In this document: piece by piece, positions 1 to 6,465 of the stretch | Numbering within the stretch: position 1 is the stretch's first letter | Layout of the letters: every line of letters begins with the position of its first letter | Origin: Cyanobium sp. M55B138 | GTDB taxonomy: Bacteria > Cyanobacteriota > Cyanobacteriia > PCC-6307 > Cyanobiaceae | NCBI GenBank assembly: GCA_018400215.1 | Contig: JAGYNF010000055.1 | Location: 1 to 9,105, forward strand | Length of the DNA stretch: 9,105 nucleotides | Direction of reading: 5' to 3' | Program-made: the position numbers and the translations under genes | Notes under the pieces: generated by a model | Database searches by the model: none | Seen by the model: the letters and a program-made list of their open reading frames with translations, nothing else | Told to the model about the DNA's origin: nothing

Positions 1-1101
1 GAACAGGTGGACAGCGCTGGCCGCTCCTGGCGCTCTGGAGCCCTGGTGGTGTGGCCGATGCGGGAAACCGTGAAGGCCCCAGGGATGGTGCGGCCCAGTG
101 GTGAAAACACTGTGGTGCAGAGCGAGCAGGGCGGCACGGTGCAGCAGGTTTTGCTCAAGCCCAGCCAATCCGTGCAGGCTGGAGACCTGTTGGCCCTCTT
201 CGACAGCAAGCCCCTGTTGGTGGAGCAGGAACAGGTACAGGCGGAGCTGCAGATGCTGGAGCGCCAGTTGCAGATGGCCACGGGCGAGAAGAACTCCCTG
301 GCCACCCAGGCCGATGCCCTGATGGGGGTGAGTGAGTCGTTGAGCGCTGCCTCGCGCCAGGGGGTGGCCCAATCCCAGGCCGCCCTCGCCTTTGAGCGAC
401 AGGAGCTGGAGCGCTACCGCTTTCTGGCGGCGGAGGGTGCCGTGCCCCGCAGCCTGGTGGATGAACGCCAGGCGCGCCAGATTGTGAGTGAGGCCGAGCT
501 GTTGAAAGCGGTGCAGGGGGTCACGGAGCAGCAGGCCCGTGGGGTGAGCGAGCTGGCTCGCCTGCGGCAGGCCGAGTTTCAGGCCCGCTCCTCCGCCGAT
601 GAGCTGCAAAAGCAGGTTCTGCAGCGGCAGGCACGGCTGCAGCAGCTGCGCCGGGCCATTGGCCAGACCAGGGTGGTGGCGCCGATCCAGGGTTCGGTGT
701 TGAGCACCACGCTTCGCCATCCCGGCCAGGTGTTGCAGCCCGGTGAAACCCTGGCTGTGATCGCACCGCTGGAAGGGCCGCTGGAGGTGCGGTTGCAGGT
801 GCCCTCCGAATCCATTAGCCAGCTGCGTTCGGGCCAAGAGGCGGTGGTGCGGGTTTCGGCTTGTCCCACGGCGGAGTTTGGCGTTTTGCCGGCCTCAGTT
901 GAAAGTGTGGCCGCCGATGTGGTGCCCCAGAAGGAGGGTGAGGCCAGCTACGACGTGGCCCTTACGCCGCAGCGCCGTGGCCTTGAGGGGCGCAACGGCA
1001 GTTGTGCGTTGCGCCCCGGCATGGCGGTGAATGCCGACGTGGTGACCAGACGCACCACTGTGCTGATGTTTCTCCTGAATAAGCTGCGAATTCGTGGCTG
1101 A
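1..1101 (+). CDS. HlyD-family membrane fusion protein (periplasmic adaptor), 5' partial
   Basis: This is the periplasmic adaptor subunit of a type I secretion or ABC export system, linking an inner-membrane transporter to the outer membrane. The reading frame is open from the first base, and the usual N-terminal cytoplasmic tail and most of the membrane anchor are missing, so the true start lies upstream. Only the end of the anchor (around ALVVW) is visible. It is followed by a biotinyl/lipoyl-like half-motif (QSEQGGTVQQVLL, then VQAGDLLALFD), a long Gln/Glu/Ala-rich coiled-coil hairpin over roughly residues 75-220, and the second lipoyl half (VVAPIQGSVLSTTLRHPGQV). A beta-barrel region follows and ends in the typical RPGMAVNADV segment and a hydrophobic tail. 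The ABC ATPase/peptidase partner is expected upstream, outside the window, so the exported substrate cannot be named. The GTG at base 7 is only the first in-frame start-like codon and is unlikely to be used. Confidence 0.9.
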   Translation, partial: EQVDSAGRSWRSGALVVWPMRETVKAPGMVRPSGENTVVQSEQGGTVQQVLLKPSQSVQAGDLLALFDSKPLLVEQEQVQAELQMLERQLQMATGEKNSLATQADALMGVSESLSAASRQGVAQSQAALAFERQELERYRFLAAEGAVPRSLVDERQARQIVSEAELLKAVQGVTEQQARGVSELARLRQAEFQARSSADELQKQVLQRQARLQQLRRAIGQTRVVAPIQGSVLSTTLRHPGQVLQPGETLAVIAPLEGPLEVRLQVPSESISQLRSGQEAVVRVSACPTAEFGVLPASVESVAADVVPQKEGEASYDVALTPQRRGLEGRNGSCALRPGMAVNADVVTRRTTVLMFLLNKLRIRG

Positions 1102-1155
1102 CCGTTTTTTGTTGGCTTATTCCCCCCCATGCTGTGGGTATCATGAGTGGAGCGC

Positions 1156-1464
1156 ATGAACACGCGTGTTTGCACCAATTGCACCTTCTGGGATCAGTCG
1201 AATGTGCTGCAAATGAGCAGCCTGGGCTCCATTGCACCCTGCACCCGCCATTCCCCCAACCGCTACTCCCTGCAAAAGGTTGACCTCACCCAGGCCATGC
1301 ATGACAGCCTCCCTTTTGGCGATGCCGATGTGGGGCTCCATATGCGCCTGCCGATGGCCGTATGGCCCTACACCTCGGCGAGTAACTATTGCGGAGACTT
1401 CTACCCCTGTGATCTCGATGAGTGTGTTCGACGCAGCCAGAATCGTGCTGCCCCGCTGGTGTAG
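1156..1464 (+). CDS. Small cysteine-rich putative metal-binding protein
   Basis: A protein of about 102 residues with no assigned function. It starts with a CTNCTFW motif, has a further Cys before a basic/Pro segment (PCTRHSPN), and ends with WPYTSASNYCGDFYPC and one more Cys. The C-x2-C-x3-W ... C-x-R-H-x-P ... WP-x-T ... CG-x-F pattern recalls small four-cysteine zinc-ribbon or rubredoxin-like proteins found in many bacteria and phages. Zinc or iron binding is an inference from that spacing. ATG 1156 is preferred over GTG 1147 because a GGAG lies just before it and the CTNC motif then falls at residues 6-9. The gene lies 54 bases after the HlyD gene and could be cotranscribed with it. Its stop codon sits inside a hairpin that probably ends the transcript. 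It has no membrane segment or signal peptide, so a cytoplasmic location is likely. Confidence 0.7.
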   Translation: MNTRVCTNCTFWDQSNVLQMSSLGSIAPCTRHSPNRYSLQKVDLTQAMHDSLPFGDADVGLHMRLPMAVWPYTSASNYCGDFYPCDLDECVRRSQNRAAPLV

Positions 1465-1469
1465 CGGGG
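1451..1469. terminator. Hairpin between convergent genes
   Basis: CCCCGCT and AGCGGGG form a perfect 7-bp stem with a 5-base loop. The TAG stop of the small cysteine-rich gene falls in the loop/stem, and the Hsp20 stop on the other strand is 8 bases away. The symmetric position suggests a bidirectional terminator. Neither side has a good T-run, so termination efficiency is uncertain. Confidence 0.5.
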
Positions 1470-1476
1470 CCCGTTC

Positions 1477-1896
1477 TCAGCCTTCCACCTTCACGGTCAC
1501 GGAGGTGACGATGTTGGCTTTGGGCACCGTGACGGTGAGCAGGCCATCGCGGTAGCTGGCCTGCAGCTGTTCGCGATGGATCGGTTGTTGGAAGCGGAAG
1601 CTGCGGCTCCAGGTGCCGTAGCGGATTTCACTCAGCAGTGGCGCCTTGGCATCGGCTTCTGGGTCCTGCTGGTGTGGGTTGTGGCGTTCCGCGCTGATCA
1701 CCAGGGTGCGGTCGGTGGCTTTGACCTCGATGGCATCCTTGGCCACGCCGGGCAATTCCACGATCACCACAAAGGCTTCGGCGCTTTCATGCACCTCTGC
1801 GGCCGGACTCGTGTCACGACTGGGGCGTTGTTGGTTGAGTTGCTGCTCCAGACGATCAAACAGTTCAAACGGGGAAGGGGAGTGCAGGGTTCGCAT
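1477..1896 (-). CDS. Hsp20/alpha-crystallin small heat-shock protein
   Basis: An ATP-independent holdase chaperone of 139 residues that would bind unfolding proteins in the cytoplasm and pass them to DnaK/ClpB. Residues 1-28 form the variable N-terminal arm (SPFELFDRLEQQL). The alpha-crystallin domain covers about 32-127, with the conserved VVIVELPGV segment near residue 44-51 and the family signature A-x4-G-L-L-TVTVPK at 113-126. The C-terminal tail ends VTVKVEG and has no clear I-x-I anchoring motif, although V-T-V or V-K-V could take that role. ATG 1896 is preferred because the peptide MRTLHSPSPF is a typical start for this family. A GTG at 1956 in the same frame would add 20 Asn/Pro/Ala-rich residues that look like translated leader. 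No strong Shine-Dalgarno sequence is visible. The gene is convergent with the cysteine-rich gene and stands as a single unit. No CIRCE-like inverted repeat was seen in the 160 bases upstream. Confidence 0.93.
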   Translation of the reverse strand: MRTLHSPSPFELFDRLEQQLNQQRPSRDTSPAAEVHESAEAFVVIVELPGVAKDAIEVKATDRTLVISAERHNPHQQDPEADAKAPLLSEIRYGTWSRSFRFQQPIHREQLQASYRDGLLTVTVPKANIVTSVTVKVEG

Positions 1897-2116
1897 GGTT
1901 GGTTTGGCGATGGATGCGTGGTTTGCGGGGTTGTTGTTGGCCCCCGGTTGTTGCACTGTCGCCGCTCGTCTCAGGGGTGGGGGGCGGGGCAGCCGAACCG
2001 CTCGATTCGGCCCTCACTCCAGTGGTGCGGTAGACCCCACCGAATTGCCGCAATAGCCGATGGCCAGCTTGGTGCCATGGCCTGCCCATTGGCTTATCTT
2101 GAGGTTGAGGGGAGGA

Positions 2117-2269
2117 ATGGTCACCAACCCGCCCTCTTCTCCTACAGAGTCCGGCCAGGTGTTGCCCGAGCCGGTGTGCGTTCCGGAGGTGCGATTGGAT
2201 GAACCCCACAATGTCCAGCCGCGGTGGCGCAGCGCGAACGCCATCCCGTTCTTGACGTCATGTTATTGA
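2117..2269 (+). CDS. Doubtful small ORF (50 aa)
   Basis: A 50-codon frame (first residues MVTNPPSSPTESG) with a Pro/Ser-rich, acidic N-terminal half and no hydrophobic segment. A strong purine run, GGGGAGGA, directly abuts the ATG. That is too close for a normal ribosome binding site, although an in-frame ATG at 2060 exists further up. The sequence PEVRLDEPHNVQPRW faintly recalls the soluble leader of cyanobacterial high-light-inducible-type proteins, but the chlorophyll-binding helix is absent, so a truncated relic is possible. I do not recognise it and rate it as probably not a functional gene. Confidence 0.2.
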   Translation: MVTNPPSSPTESGQVLPEPVCVPEVRLDEPHNVQPRWRSANAIPFLTSCY

Positions 2270-2286
2270 TGAGCCATAGGCCATGT

Positions 2287-2505
2287 TTAAGCCCCCCTTT
2301 CTGAACCCCTGGGCTGCATAGCCCGGGCCGGGTTGACAGCTGAGGAGGTCAAGCCTCGAGCATCTCTCCCCAGTGCCGTGACCCGTTTGTCTCTGCCTGC
2401 ACGTTGGCAGGCCCCATCGTTGGATCCCCGACACCCGACCGGCAGCCTTCCTTTTCGGGGGGCAGCCGCAACCGGTGCTAAGGCGCCCCCCACGGGGCGC
2501 CTTCC
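2287..2505 (+). ncRNA. Candidate structured RNA or leader upstream of the metal ATPase
   Basis: A non-coding stretch of about 220 bases with successive potential hairpins: 2308-2327 (8 bp including one G-U, tetraloop GCAT), 2342-2357 (weak), 2395-2412 (GCCTGC/GCAGGC) and 2480-2503 (10 bp, loop CCAC). GCCCCCC at 2291-2297 can pair with GGGGGGC at 2457-2463, closing the whole block. The same G-run can instead pair with CCCCGA at 2426-2431, giving two mutually exclusive folds. A weak promoter-like pair (TTGACG 2252-2257 and CATAGG 2275-2280) would start transcription near 2287. It matches no riboswitch, tmRNA, SRP RNA or RNase P core that I know. It could be a leader controlling the ATPase gene, a separate small RNA, or chance pairing in GC-rich DNA. 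Confidence 0.3.
2480..2503 (+). terminator. Strong 10-bp hairpin just upstream of the ATPase gene
   Basis: AAGGCGCCCC and GGGGCGCCTT form a perfect 10-bp stem with a CCAC loop, followed by CCCCT rather than a T-run. It ends five bases before the first possible ATG (2509) of the ATPase gene. It may be an intrinsic terminator for an upstream transcript or an attenuator. Its position argues against ATG 2509 being the real start, since a ribosome could hardly load there. Confidence 0.5.
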
Positions 2506-2568
2506 CCTATGGAGCGCTGCAGGCAGCAGTTCCGTTGTCAGGCTGAGGTGGTCGGTGTCCTGCACGCC

Positions 2569-4746
2569 ATGCCCACCAGCTGTGATCACCATCCCCATCC
2601 GGCGGCAGCAGCAGCGGTCGAGGGCATGGCCAAGGACCCCATCTGCGGCATGGTCGTGCCCAGGGCCACGGCCCTCTGGGCCGAGCAGGGTGGTCGCCGG
2701 TTCTGGTTCTGCAGCCAGGGGTGTCGCCAGAGTTTCCTCAACCCGGAGCGCGAGCTGCGCCAGATGCGGCGGCGGATGGGCATCGCCGTGGGCGGGGTGG
2801 TGTTGCTGGCCGTGTTGCGGGCCGGCTCCCTGGTGGCTTTGGCCGCGGGCGTCAGCCTGCTGAGTTGGGTGCCCCTGGCCCCCCTCCCCTGGATGACCTG
2901 GGGGGTGTGGCTGTTCGTGCTCACCACACCGGTGCAGTTCATCGGGGGCTGGGGTTTTTACAGCGGCGCCTGGGCGGCCCTGAGGCGCCGCAGCCTCAAC
3001 ATGGACGTGCTGATCGCCCTGGGAACTTCGGTGGCCTACGGGTACAGCGTGATGGTGGTCTTCACCCCGCAGTGGTTGCCGGTGGCGGTGGACCAGCGCG
3101 ATGTGTATTTCGAAGTGTCGGCGGTGGTGATCGCCTTCGTGTTGATCGGCAAGGTGATGGAGGAGAGCATCAAGCAGCGCTCCTCGGCAGCGGTGCGGCG
3201 GCTGATGGACCTGCGCCCCGCCACGGCAATCGTGCTGCGCGAGGGCCAGGAGCTGCGGTTGCCGATCGAGGCGGTGGTCGATGGCGACATCCTGTTGGTG
3301 CCCCCCGGGGCGACGGTGCCCGCCGATGGCGAGGTGATCGCCGGCCAATCCAGCGTTGACGAGGCCCTGATCACGGGCGAGGCGATGCCGGTGAGCAAAC
3401 GGGAGGGGGCGGAGTTGATCGGCGGCACCATCAACGGCACGGGCGTGCTGCGCATGCGCGCCACCCGGGTGGGATCGGCCACGGCCCTGGCCCAGATCAT
3501 CCGGATTGTGGAGGAGGCCCAGACCAGCTCGGCGCCGGTGCAGCGCCTGGCCGATCAGGTCACCGCCTGGTTTGTGCCGGCGGTGATGCTGTTGGCGGTT
3601 CTCACCCTGGTGGCGTGGAGCCTGGCGGGCCAGTTCAGTGCCGGACTCCTGGCCTTCATCGCCGTGCTGGTGATCTCCTGCCCCTGTGCCCTGGGGATTG
3701 CCACCCCAGCTGCCCTGATGGTGGGGGTGGGCAAGGGGGCCCAGCTGGGCATCTTGATCCGCAGCGGCGAGGTGCTCGAGCGGGTGGAGCGGCTCACCAC
3801 CGTGGTGTTCGACAAAACCGGCACCCTCACGGAGGGTCGGCCCCGGCTCACGGCGCTGGTGGCCTGTGCGGCCCTGTCGGACGACGCGCTACTGCAACGG
3901 GCTGCTTCCCTGGAGCATGGCTCCAGCCATCCCCTCGCAACGGCCCTTGCGGAGGCTGCTGCCGCGCGGTCGCTGCCGCTGCTCCCCGCAAACGATGGTC
4001 AGGCCGTGCTGGGGGAAGGGGTGCGGGCCAATCTGGTGTGTGGTGGCGCCGAGCAGCCCCACTGGCTCGGCAACCGCCGGTTGGCGGGCCGCCATCTCGA
4101 GGCGCTGCCGGAACGGGTGCAGCAGCACCTCAACCAACTGGAGGCAGGGGGCAACACGGTGATGCTGTTGGGCCGGCAGGGGGAGGTGTTGGCCGTGTTG
4201 GCGGTTGCCGACCGGGTGAAGCCGGAGGCCCGTGAGGCGGTGGAGCTGTTGCTGCAACGGTGCATCAAGGTGGTGCTGCTCAGCGGCGATAACCGCACCA
4301 CGGCCCAGGCGATTGCGGCCCAGGTGGGCATCCGTGAGGTGATTGCCGAGGTGCGGCCGGCGGCAAAGGCCGACACCATTCGCAGCCTGCAGGCCGCTGG
4401 CGAGGTGGTGGCGATGGTGGGAGATGGCGTCAACGACGCCCCGGCTCTGGCCACGGCGGATATCGGCATTGCCATCGGCTCCGGTTCGGATGTGGCCAAG
4501 GAGGCGGGCGACATCCTGCTGCTGCGCGATGACGTGCGCGATGTGGTCACCGCCCTGGGTCTGTCGCGGGCGACGATGCGGCGCATTCGCCAGAACCTGT
4601 TCTGGGCTTTCATCTACAACATTCTGGGGGTGCCGATTGCCGCCCTGGGCTGGCTCAACCCGATGATCGCCGGCGCCGCCATGGCGCTCAGCTCCCTCTC
4701 GGTGATCGTGAATTCAGCCCTGTTGGGCCGCTATCGCAAGGCCTGA
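2569..4746 (+). CDS. P1B-type Cu+/Ag+-translocating ATPase with N-terminal YHS domain
   Basis: A membrane pump that would use ATP to export cytosolic Cu+ (or Ag+), or move it into a compartment. The N-terminus has a short His/Cys cluster (SCDHHPHP), then a YHS/TRASH-like metal-binding module (DPICGMVV ... FCSQGCRQSFLNP); no HMA (GMxCxxC) domain is present. Counting residues from ATG 2509, landmarks are the TGE actuator loop at 289-291, the CPC membrane metal site at 391-393, DKTGT with phosphorylated Asp435, the HP motif at 474-475, and GDGVND at 638-643. YN at 703-704 and MALSS at 725-729 in the last two helices are the P1B-1 (copper) signature. Several hydrophobic segments precede CPC. ATG 2569 is preferred because a stable hairpin ends just before ATG 2509; ATG 2626 is another option. 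No chaperone or CsoR/CopY-type regulator gene adjoins it. A role in copper tolerance is likely; supply to photosynthetic membranes, as for the cyanobacterial PacS/CtaA pumps, cannot be excluded. Confidence 0.93.
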   Translation: MPTSCDHHPHPAAAAAVEGMAKDPICGMVVPRATALWAEQGGRRFWFCSQGCRQSFLNPERELRQMRRRMGIAVGGVVLLAVLRAGSLVALAAGVSLLSWVPLAPLPWMTWGVWLFVLTTPVQFIGGWGFYSGAWAALRRRSLNMDVLIALGTSVAYGYSVMVVFTPQWLPVAVDQRDVYFEVSAVVIAFVLIGKVMEESIKQRSSAAVRRLMDLRPATAIVLREGQELRLPIEAVVDGDILLVPPGATVPADGEVIAGQSSVDEALITGEAMPVSKREGAELIGGTINGTGVLRMRATRVGSATALAQIIRIVEEAQTSSAPVQRLADQVTAWFVPAVMLLAVLTLVAWSLAGQFSAGLLAFIAVLVISCPCALGIATPAALMVGVGKGAQLGILIRSGEVLERVERLTTVVFDKTGTLTEGRPRLTALVACAALSDDALLQRAASLEHGSSHPLATALAEAAAARSLPLLPANDGQAVLGEGVRANLVCGGAEQPHWLGNRRLAGRHLEALPERVQQHLNQLEAGGNTVMLLGRQGEVLAVLAVADRVKPEAREAVELLLQRCIKVVLLSGDNRTTAQAIAAQVGIREVIAEVRPAAKADTIRSLQAAGEVVAMVGDGVNDAPALATADIGIAIGSGSDVAKEAGDILLLRDDVRDVVTALGLSRATMRRIRQNLFWAFIYNILGVPIAALGWLNPMIAGAAMALSSLSVIVNSALLGRYRKA

Positions 4747-4750
4747 TTCA

Positions 4751-4775
4751 CCCCAGATTCACGGCAGACCTGGGG
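4751..4775 (+). terminator. Possible weak terminator after the ATPase gene
   Basis: CCCCAG and CTGGGG can form a 6-bp stem with a 13-base loop a few bases after the ATPase stop, followed by GTTGCGATT. The stem is short and the tail poor in T, so this is only a candidate. Confidence 0.25.
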
Positions 4776-4812
4776 GTTGCGATTCAATGCACGCGCCTCA
4801 GGCCCAGCCCAG

Positions 4813-4829
4813 CCTCCATAGGGTGGAGG
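4813..4829 (+). promoter_or_regulatory. Small hairpin in the leader of the PilZ-like gene
   Basis: CCTCCA and TGGAGG form a perfect 6-bp stem around TAGGG, 21 bases before the PilZ-like start. The free GGGGGAAG just before ATG 4851 is the likely ribosome binding site, and CCTCC in the hairpin is complementary to an anti-SD-like purine tract. A modest effect on translation, or no function, are both possible. Confidence 0.2.
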
Positions 4830-4850
4830 TAGTAGAGAGCGGGGGAAGCC

Positions 4851-5195
4851 ATGGTCACCGAATTCAATTCATCGAGCCGCTGGGATTGCAGTGACATGGC
4901 TGGTTGCCTGGACGCGCCTCACTGGCCCGTGGACATGCCCATGGACGGCTGGTTGCAGCTGCAGGGTGAGCAGGAGATCACGCTGTCGGTGAATCTCATC
5001 GACTTCAGCGCCCGCGGTGTGGGCGTTCTGCTGCGCGCACCCCATCCGGTGCCACGGGGTTGCTGCGGTGTGTTGATCACCCAGGCCCACGGTGCCGGCT
5101 GCAGTTATCGCCAGGTGCGCTGTTGTCAGCAGCGTCCCTATGGGCAGCAGCAGCAACTCCAATACGTTGAACTGGTGTTTGACATGGCCCCTTAG
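4851..5195 (+). CDS. PilZ-like domain protein (small, putative)
   Basis: A 114-residue soluble protein. The central segment NLIDFSARGVGVLLRAP matches the second PilZ motif, (D/N)-x-S-x-x-G, with the beta-strand pattern of that fold, and a G/Y-rich C-terminal part ends in YVELVFD, as in many PilZ domains. PilZ proteins often bind cyclic di-GMP, but binding normally also needs an upstream RxxxR motif. None is evident here in the N-terminal 50 residues, so this may be a degenerate, non-binding PilZ domain. There are several Cys residues (two near the N-terminus, two adjacent in RGCCG, two adjacent in RCCQQ) and a Gln run (GQQQQLQ). Start ATG 4851 is supported by GGGGGAAG two bases upstream. It follows the ATPase by 104 bases and probably has its own promoter. 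Family assignment is moderate. Confidence 0.6.
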   Translation: MVTEFNSSSRWDCSDMAGCLDAPHWPVDMPMDGWLQLQGEQEITLSVNLIDFSARGVGVLLRAPHPVPRGCCGVLITQAHGAGCSYRQVRCCQQRPYGQQQQLQYVELVFDMAP

Positions 5196-5220
5196 CGGCG
5201 TGCTGACTGGCTGCAGGGGC
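5187..5220 (+). terminator. Candidate terminator overlapping the PilZ-like stop
   Basis: GCCCCT (5187-5192) and AGGGGC (5215-5220) pair, with inner AGC/GCT pairing and a small bulge. The PilZ-like stop codon TAG lies in the inner stem. A T-rich tail (TGTTGATACTCGTTTG) follows. The position between convergent genes supports a terminator, but the stem is imperfect. Confidence 0.4.
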
Positions 5221-5247
5221 TGTTGATACTCGTTTGTTGTTGATACT
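5221..5247. repeat. Direct repeat TGTTGATACT x2
   Basis: TGTTGATACT occurs at 5221-5230 and again at 5238-5247, a 17-base period, in the short gap between the convergent PilZ-like and PPK2 genes. The stretch is AT-rich compared with its surroundings. It could be paired protein-binding sites, a termination tail, or chance. Confidence 0.4.
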
Positions 5248-5259
5248 ATTTTGGGGGGC

Positions 5260-6213
5260 TCAATGATAGTGATTGGGCACAAAGAACTGCTCGTTTATGG
5301 GAGGTCTCTGGTAATCGCCACCACCTTGGCGAGGCGGGAGCTCAAAGGGTTCGGGCGTCATATCCTCATAGGGCACCTTGCTGAGCAGGTGACGGATGCA
5401 GTTCAATCGGGCTCGCCGTTTGTCATTGGCCTCCACGGTGAACCATGGGGCCTCGGGAATGTTGGTGCGTGCAAACATCTCATCCTTTGCCCGTGAAAAT
5501 TCCACCCAGCGATCCCGGGATTCCAGATCCATCGGGCTGAGTTTCCAGCGGCGTGCCGGATCACTGAGCCTGGAGCGGAAACGTTCCTCCTGTTCCTCAT
5601 CGCTCACCGAAAACCAGTATTTGATCAGGGTGATGCCACTGCGCACCAACATCCGCTCAAATTCCGGACAGGACAGCATGAATTCATCCACCTGTTCCGG
5701 CGTGCAGAATCCCATCACCTTCTCCACGCCGGCGCGGTTGTACCAGCTGCGGTCGAATAGCACCATCTGCCCCGCTGAGGGGAAGTGCTCTGTGTAGCGC
5801 TGGAAATACCACTGGCTCTTCTGCTGGTCGGATGGGGTGCCCAGGGCCGCCACCTGGCAGCCCCGGGGGTTGAGTGGCTCGGTGATGCGCTTGATCGTGC
5901 CGCCCTTGCCTGCCGCATCCCGACCTTCAAACAGAATGATCAGCCGGTAGCCCACATGTTTGATCCAGTACTGCATCTTCACCAGCTCCACCTGCAGGCT
6001 GGCCAGTTCCTTCTCGTAGAGCTTGCGATCCAGCTTCGGCGGCCGTCCTTCGGAGTGGGCAGCGAAGTCATCCAGGATCGGTGAGGGGTGGTACAGGTCG
6101 TTGCCTGCGGCCCCCGCCAGCGCCTGCGGTGCAGGGCCACCCTTGGGCTTGCTGACTTTGGACTTGTCGGCTTTGGACTTGCTGGATTTGGATTTGCTGG
6201 ATTTGTCTTTCAT
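5260..6213 (-). CDS. ppk2: Polyphosphate kinase 2 (PPK2 family, single domain)
   Basis: A cytoplasmic P-loop kinase that transfers phosphate between polyphosphate and nucleoside di/triphosphates, linking the polyphosphate store to nucleotide balance. The protein is about 317 residues. Residues 1-26 form a Lys/Ser repeat tail (KSSKSKSSKSK...) not needed for the fold. The conserved core includes the Walker A loop GRDAAGKGG at 97-105, the QWYFQRY segment near 134-140, and the Walker B/lid stretch FDRSWYNRAGVEKVMGFC from about 153, with Asp154. The C-terminal part keeps the usual Arg-rich SDPARRWKLSPMDLESR segment. The sequence fits the one-domain PPK2 class best (Pseudomonas/Sinorhizobium type); nucleotide preference cannot be read from it. 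ATG 6213 is chosen because it precedes the Lys-rich tail, with AGGG a few bases upstream. The frame stays open further upstream, but those residues do not look like this family. The gene is convergent with the PilZ-like gene and divergent from the photolyase group. Confidence 0.95.
   Translation of the reverse strand: MKDKSSKSKSSKSKADKSKVSKPKGGPAPQALAGAAGNDLYHPSPILDDFAAHSEGRPPKLDRKLYEKELASLQVELVKMQYWIKHVGYRLIILFEGRDAAGKGGTIKRITEPLNPRGCQVAALGTPSDQQKSQWYFQRYTEHFPSAGQMVLFDRSWYNRAGVEKVMGFCTPEQVDEFMLSCPEFERMLVRSGITLIKYWFSVSDEEQEERFRSRLSDPARRWKLSPMDLESRDRWVEFSRAKDEMFARTNIPEAPWFTVEANDKRRARLNCIRHLLSKVPYEDMTPEPFELPPRQGGGDYQRPPINEQFFVPNHYH
6141..6213. repeat. Short tandem repeats encoding the Lys/Ser tail of PPK2
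   Basis: On the plus strand, imperfect units such as GGACTTGTCGGCTTT, GGACTTGCTGGATTT and GGATTTGCTGGATTT follow each other at a 15-base step. They are read on the minus strand as Ser-Lys-Ser-Lys-type repeats. The in-frame period suggests expansion by slippage within the disordered N-terminus. Confidence 0.55.
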
Positions 6214-6465
6214 GACCCTGCTTGGCGAGCGGCACTGAATTCCACTCTGCACCCATAGATCGTTTGTGTGACCGCACCAGCCATCGATGTAACCGTCGGC
6301 GTGATTGTTGGAATCTCTTCCGGATTTTCCCAATCCCCCGCTCAGGGGCGCCGTGCCTGCAGCAACCAGCGCAGCAGCGACTTGCCATCGCACCCCCCAT
6401 GGCTGGATCAATCCCCACCATGGATTGGCCCACGCCTGGGGAATCCTGTTGCTTAGGGTCCGGCC
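6214..6465. other. Divergent intergenic region between ppk2 and the photolyase group
   Basis: This gap should hold the promoters for ppk2 (minus) and for the plus-strand group. I see no convincing -35/-10 pair. The only clear structure is a 6-bp inverted repeat, CAATCC/GGATTG, at 6409-6427 with a 7-base loop, which could be an operator or a small hairpin. A 62-codon plus-strand frame at 6268-6456 has no family features and is not called. Confidence 0.3.

Noticed and set aside
1139..1144. TATCAT as a -10 box for the small cysteine-rich gene
   Set aside because: No -35 match lies at 16-18 bases, and the transcript would start only about five bases before the ATG.
1576..2202. Plus-strand 208-codon frame opposite the Hsp20 gene
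   Set aside because: It overlaps the well-supported Hsp20 frame and shows no family features.
2014..2244. Minus-strand 76-codon frame between Hsp20 and the ATPase
   Set aside because: It is Gly/Ser/Thr-rich without motifs or a ribosome binding site, and it overlaps the equally weak plus-strand small ORF.
2291..2463. 6S RNA, SRP RNA, RNase P RNA, tmRNA or a known riboswitch in the structured region
   Set aside because: None of the conserved core sequences I know for these classes was found, so only a generic structured-RNA candidate is reported.
2287..3348. Minus-strand 353-codon open frame rich in His, Arg and Gly
   Set aside because: It runs antisense to the ATPase N-terminus and has the composition of a GC-rich shadow frame, with no recognisable domain.
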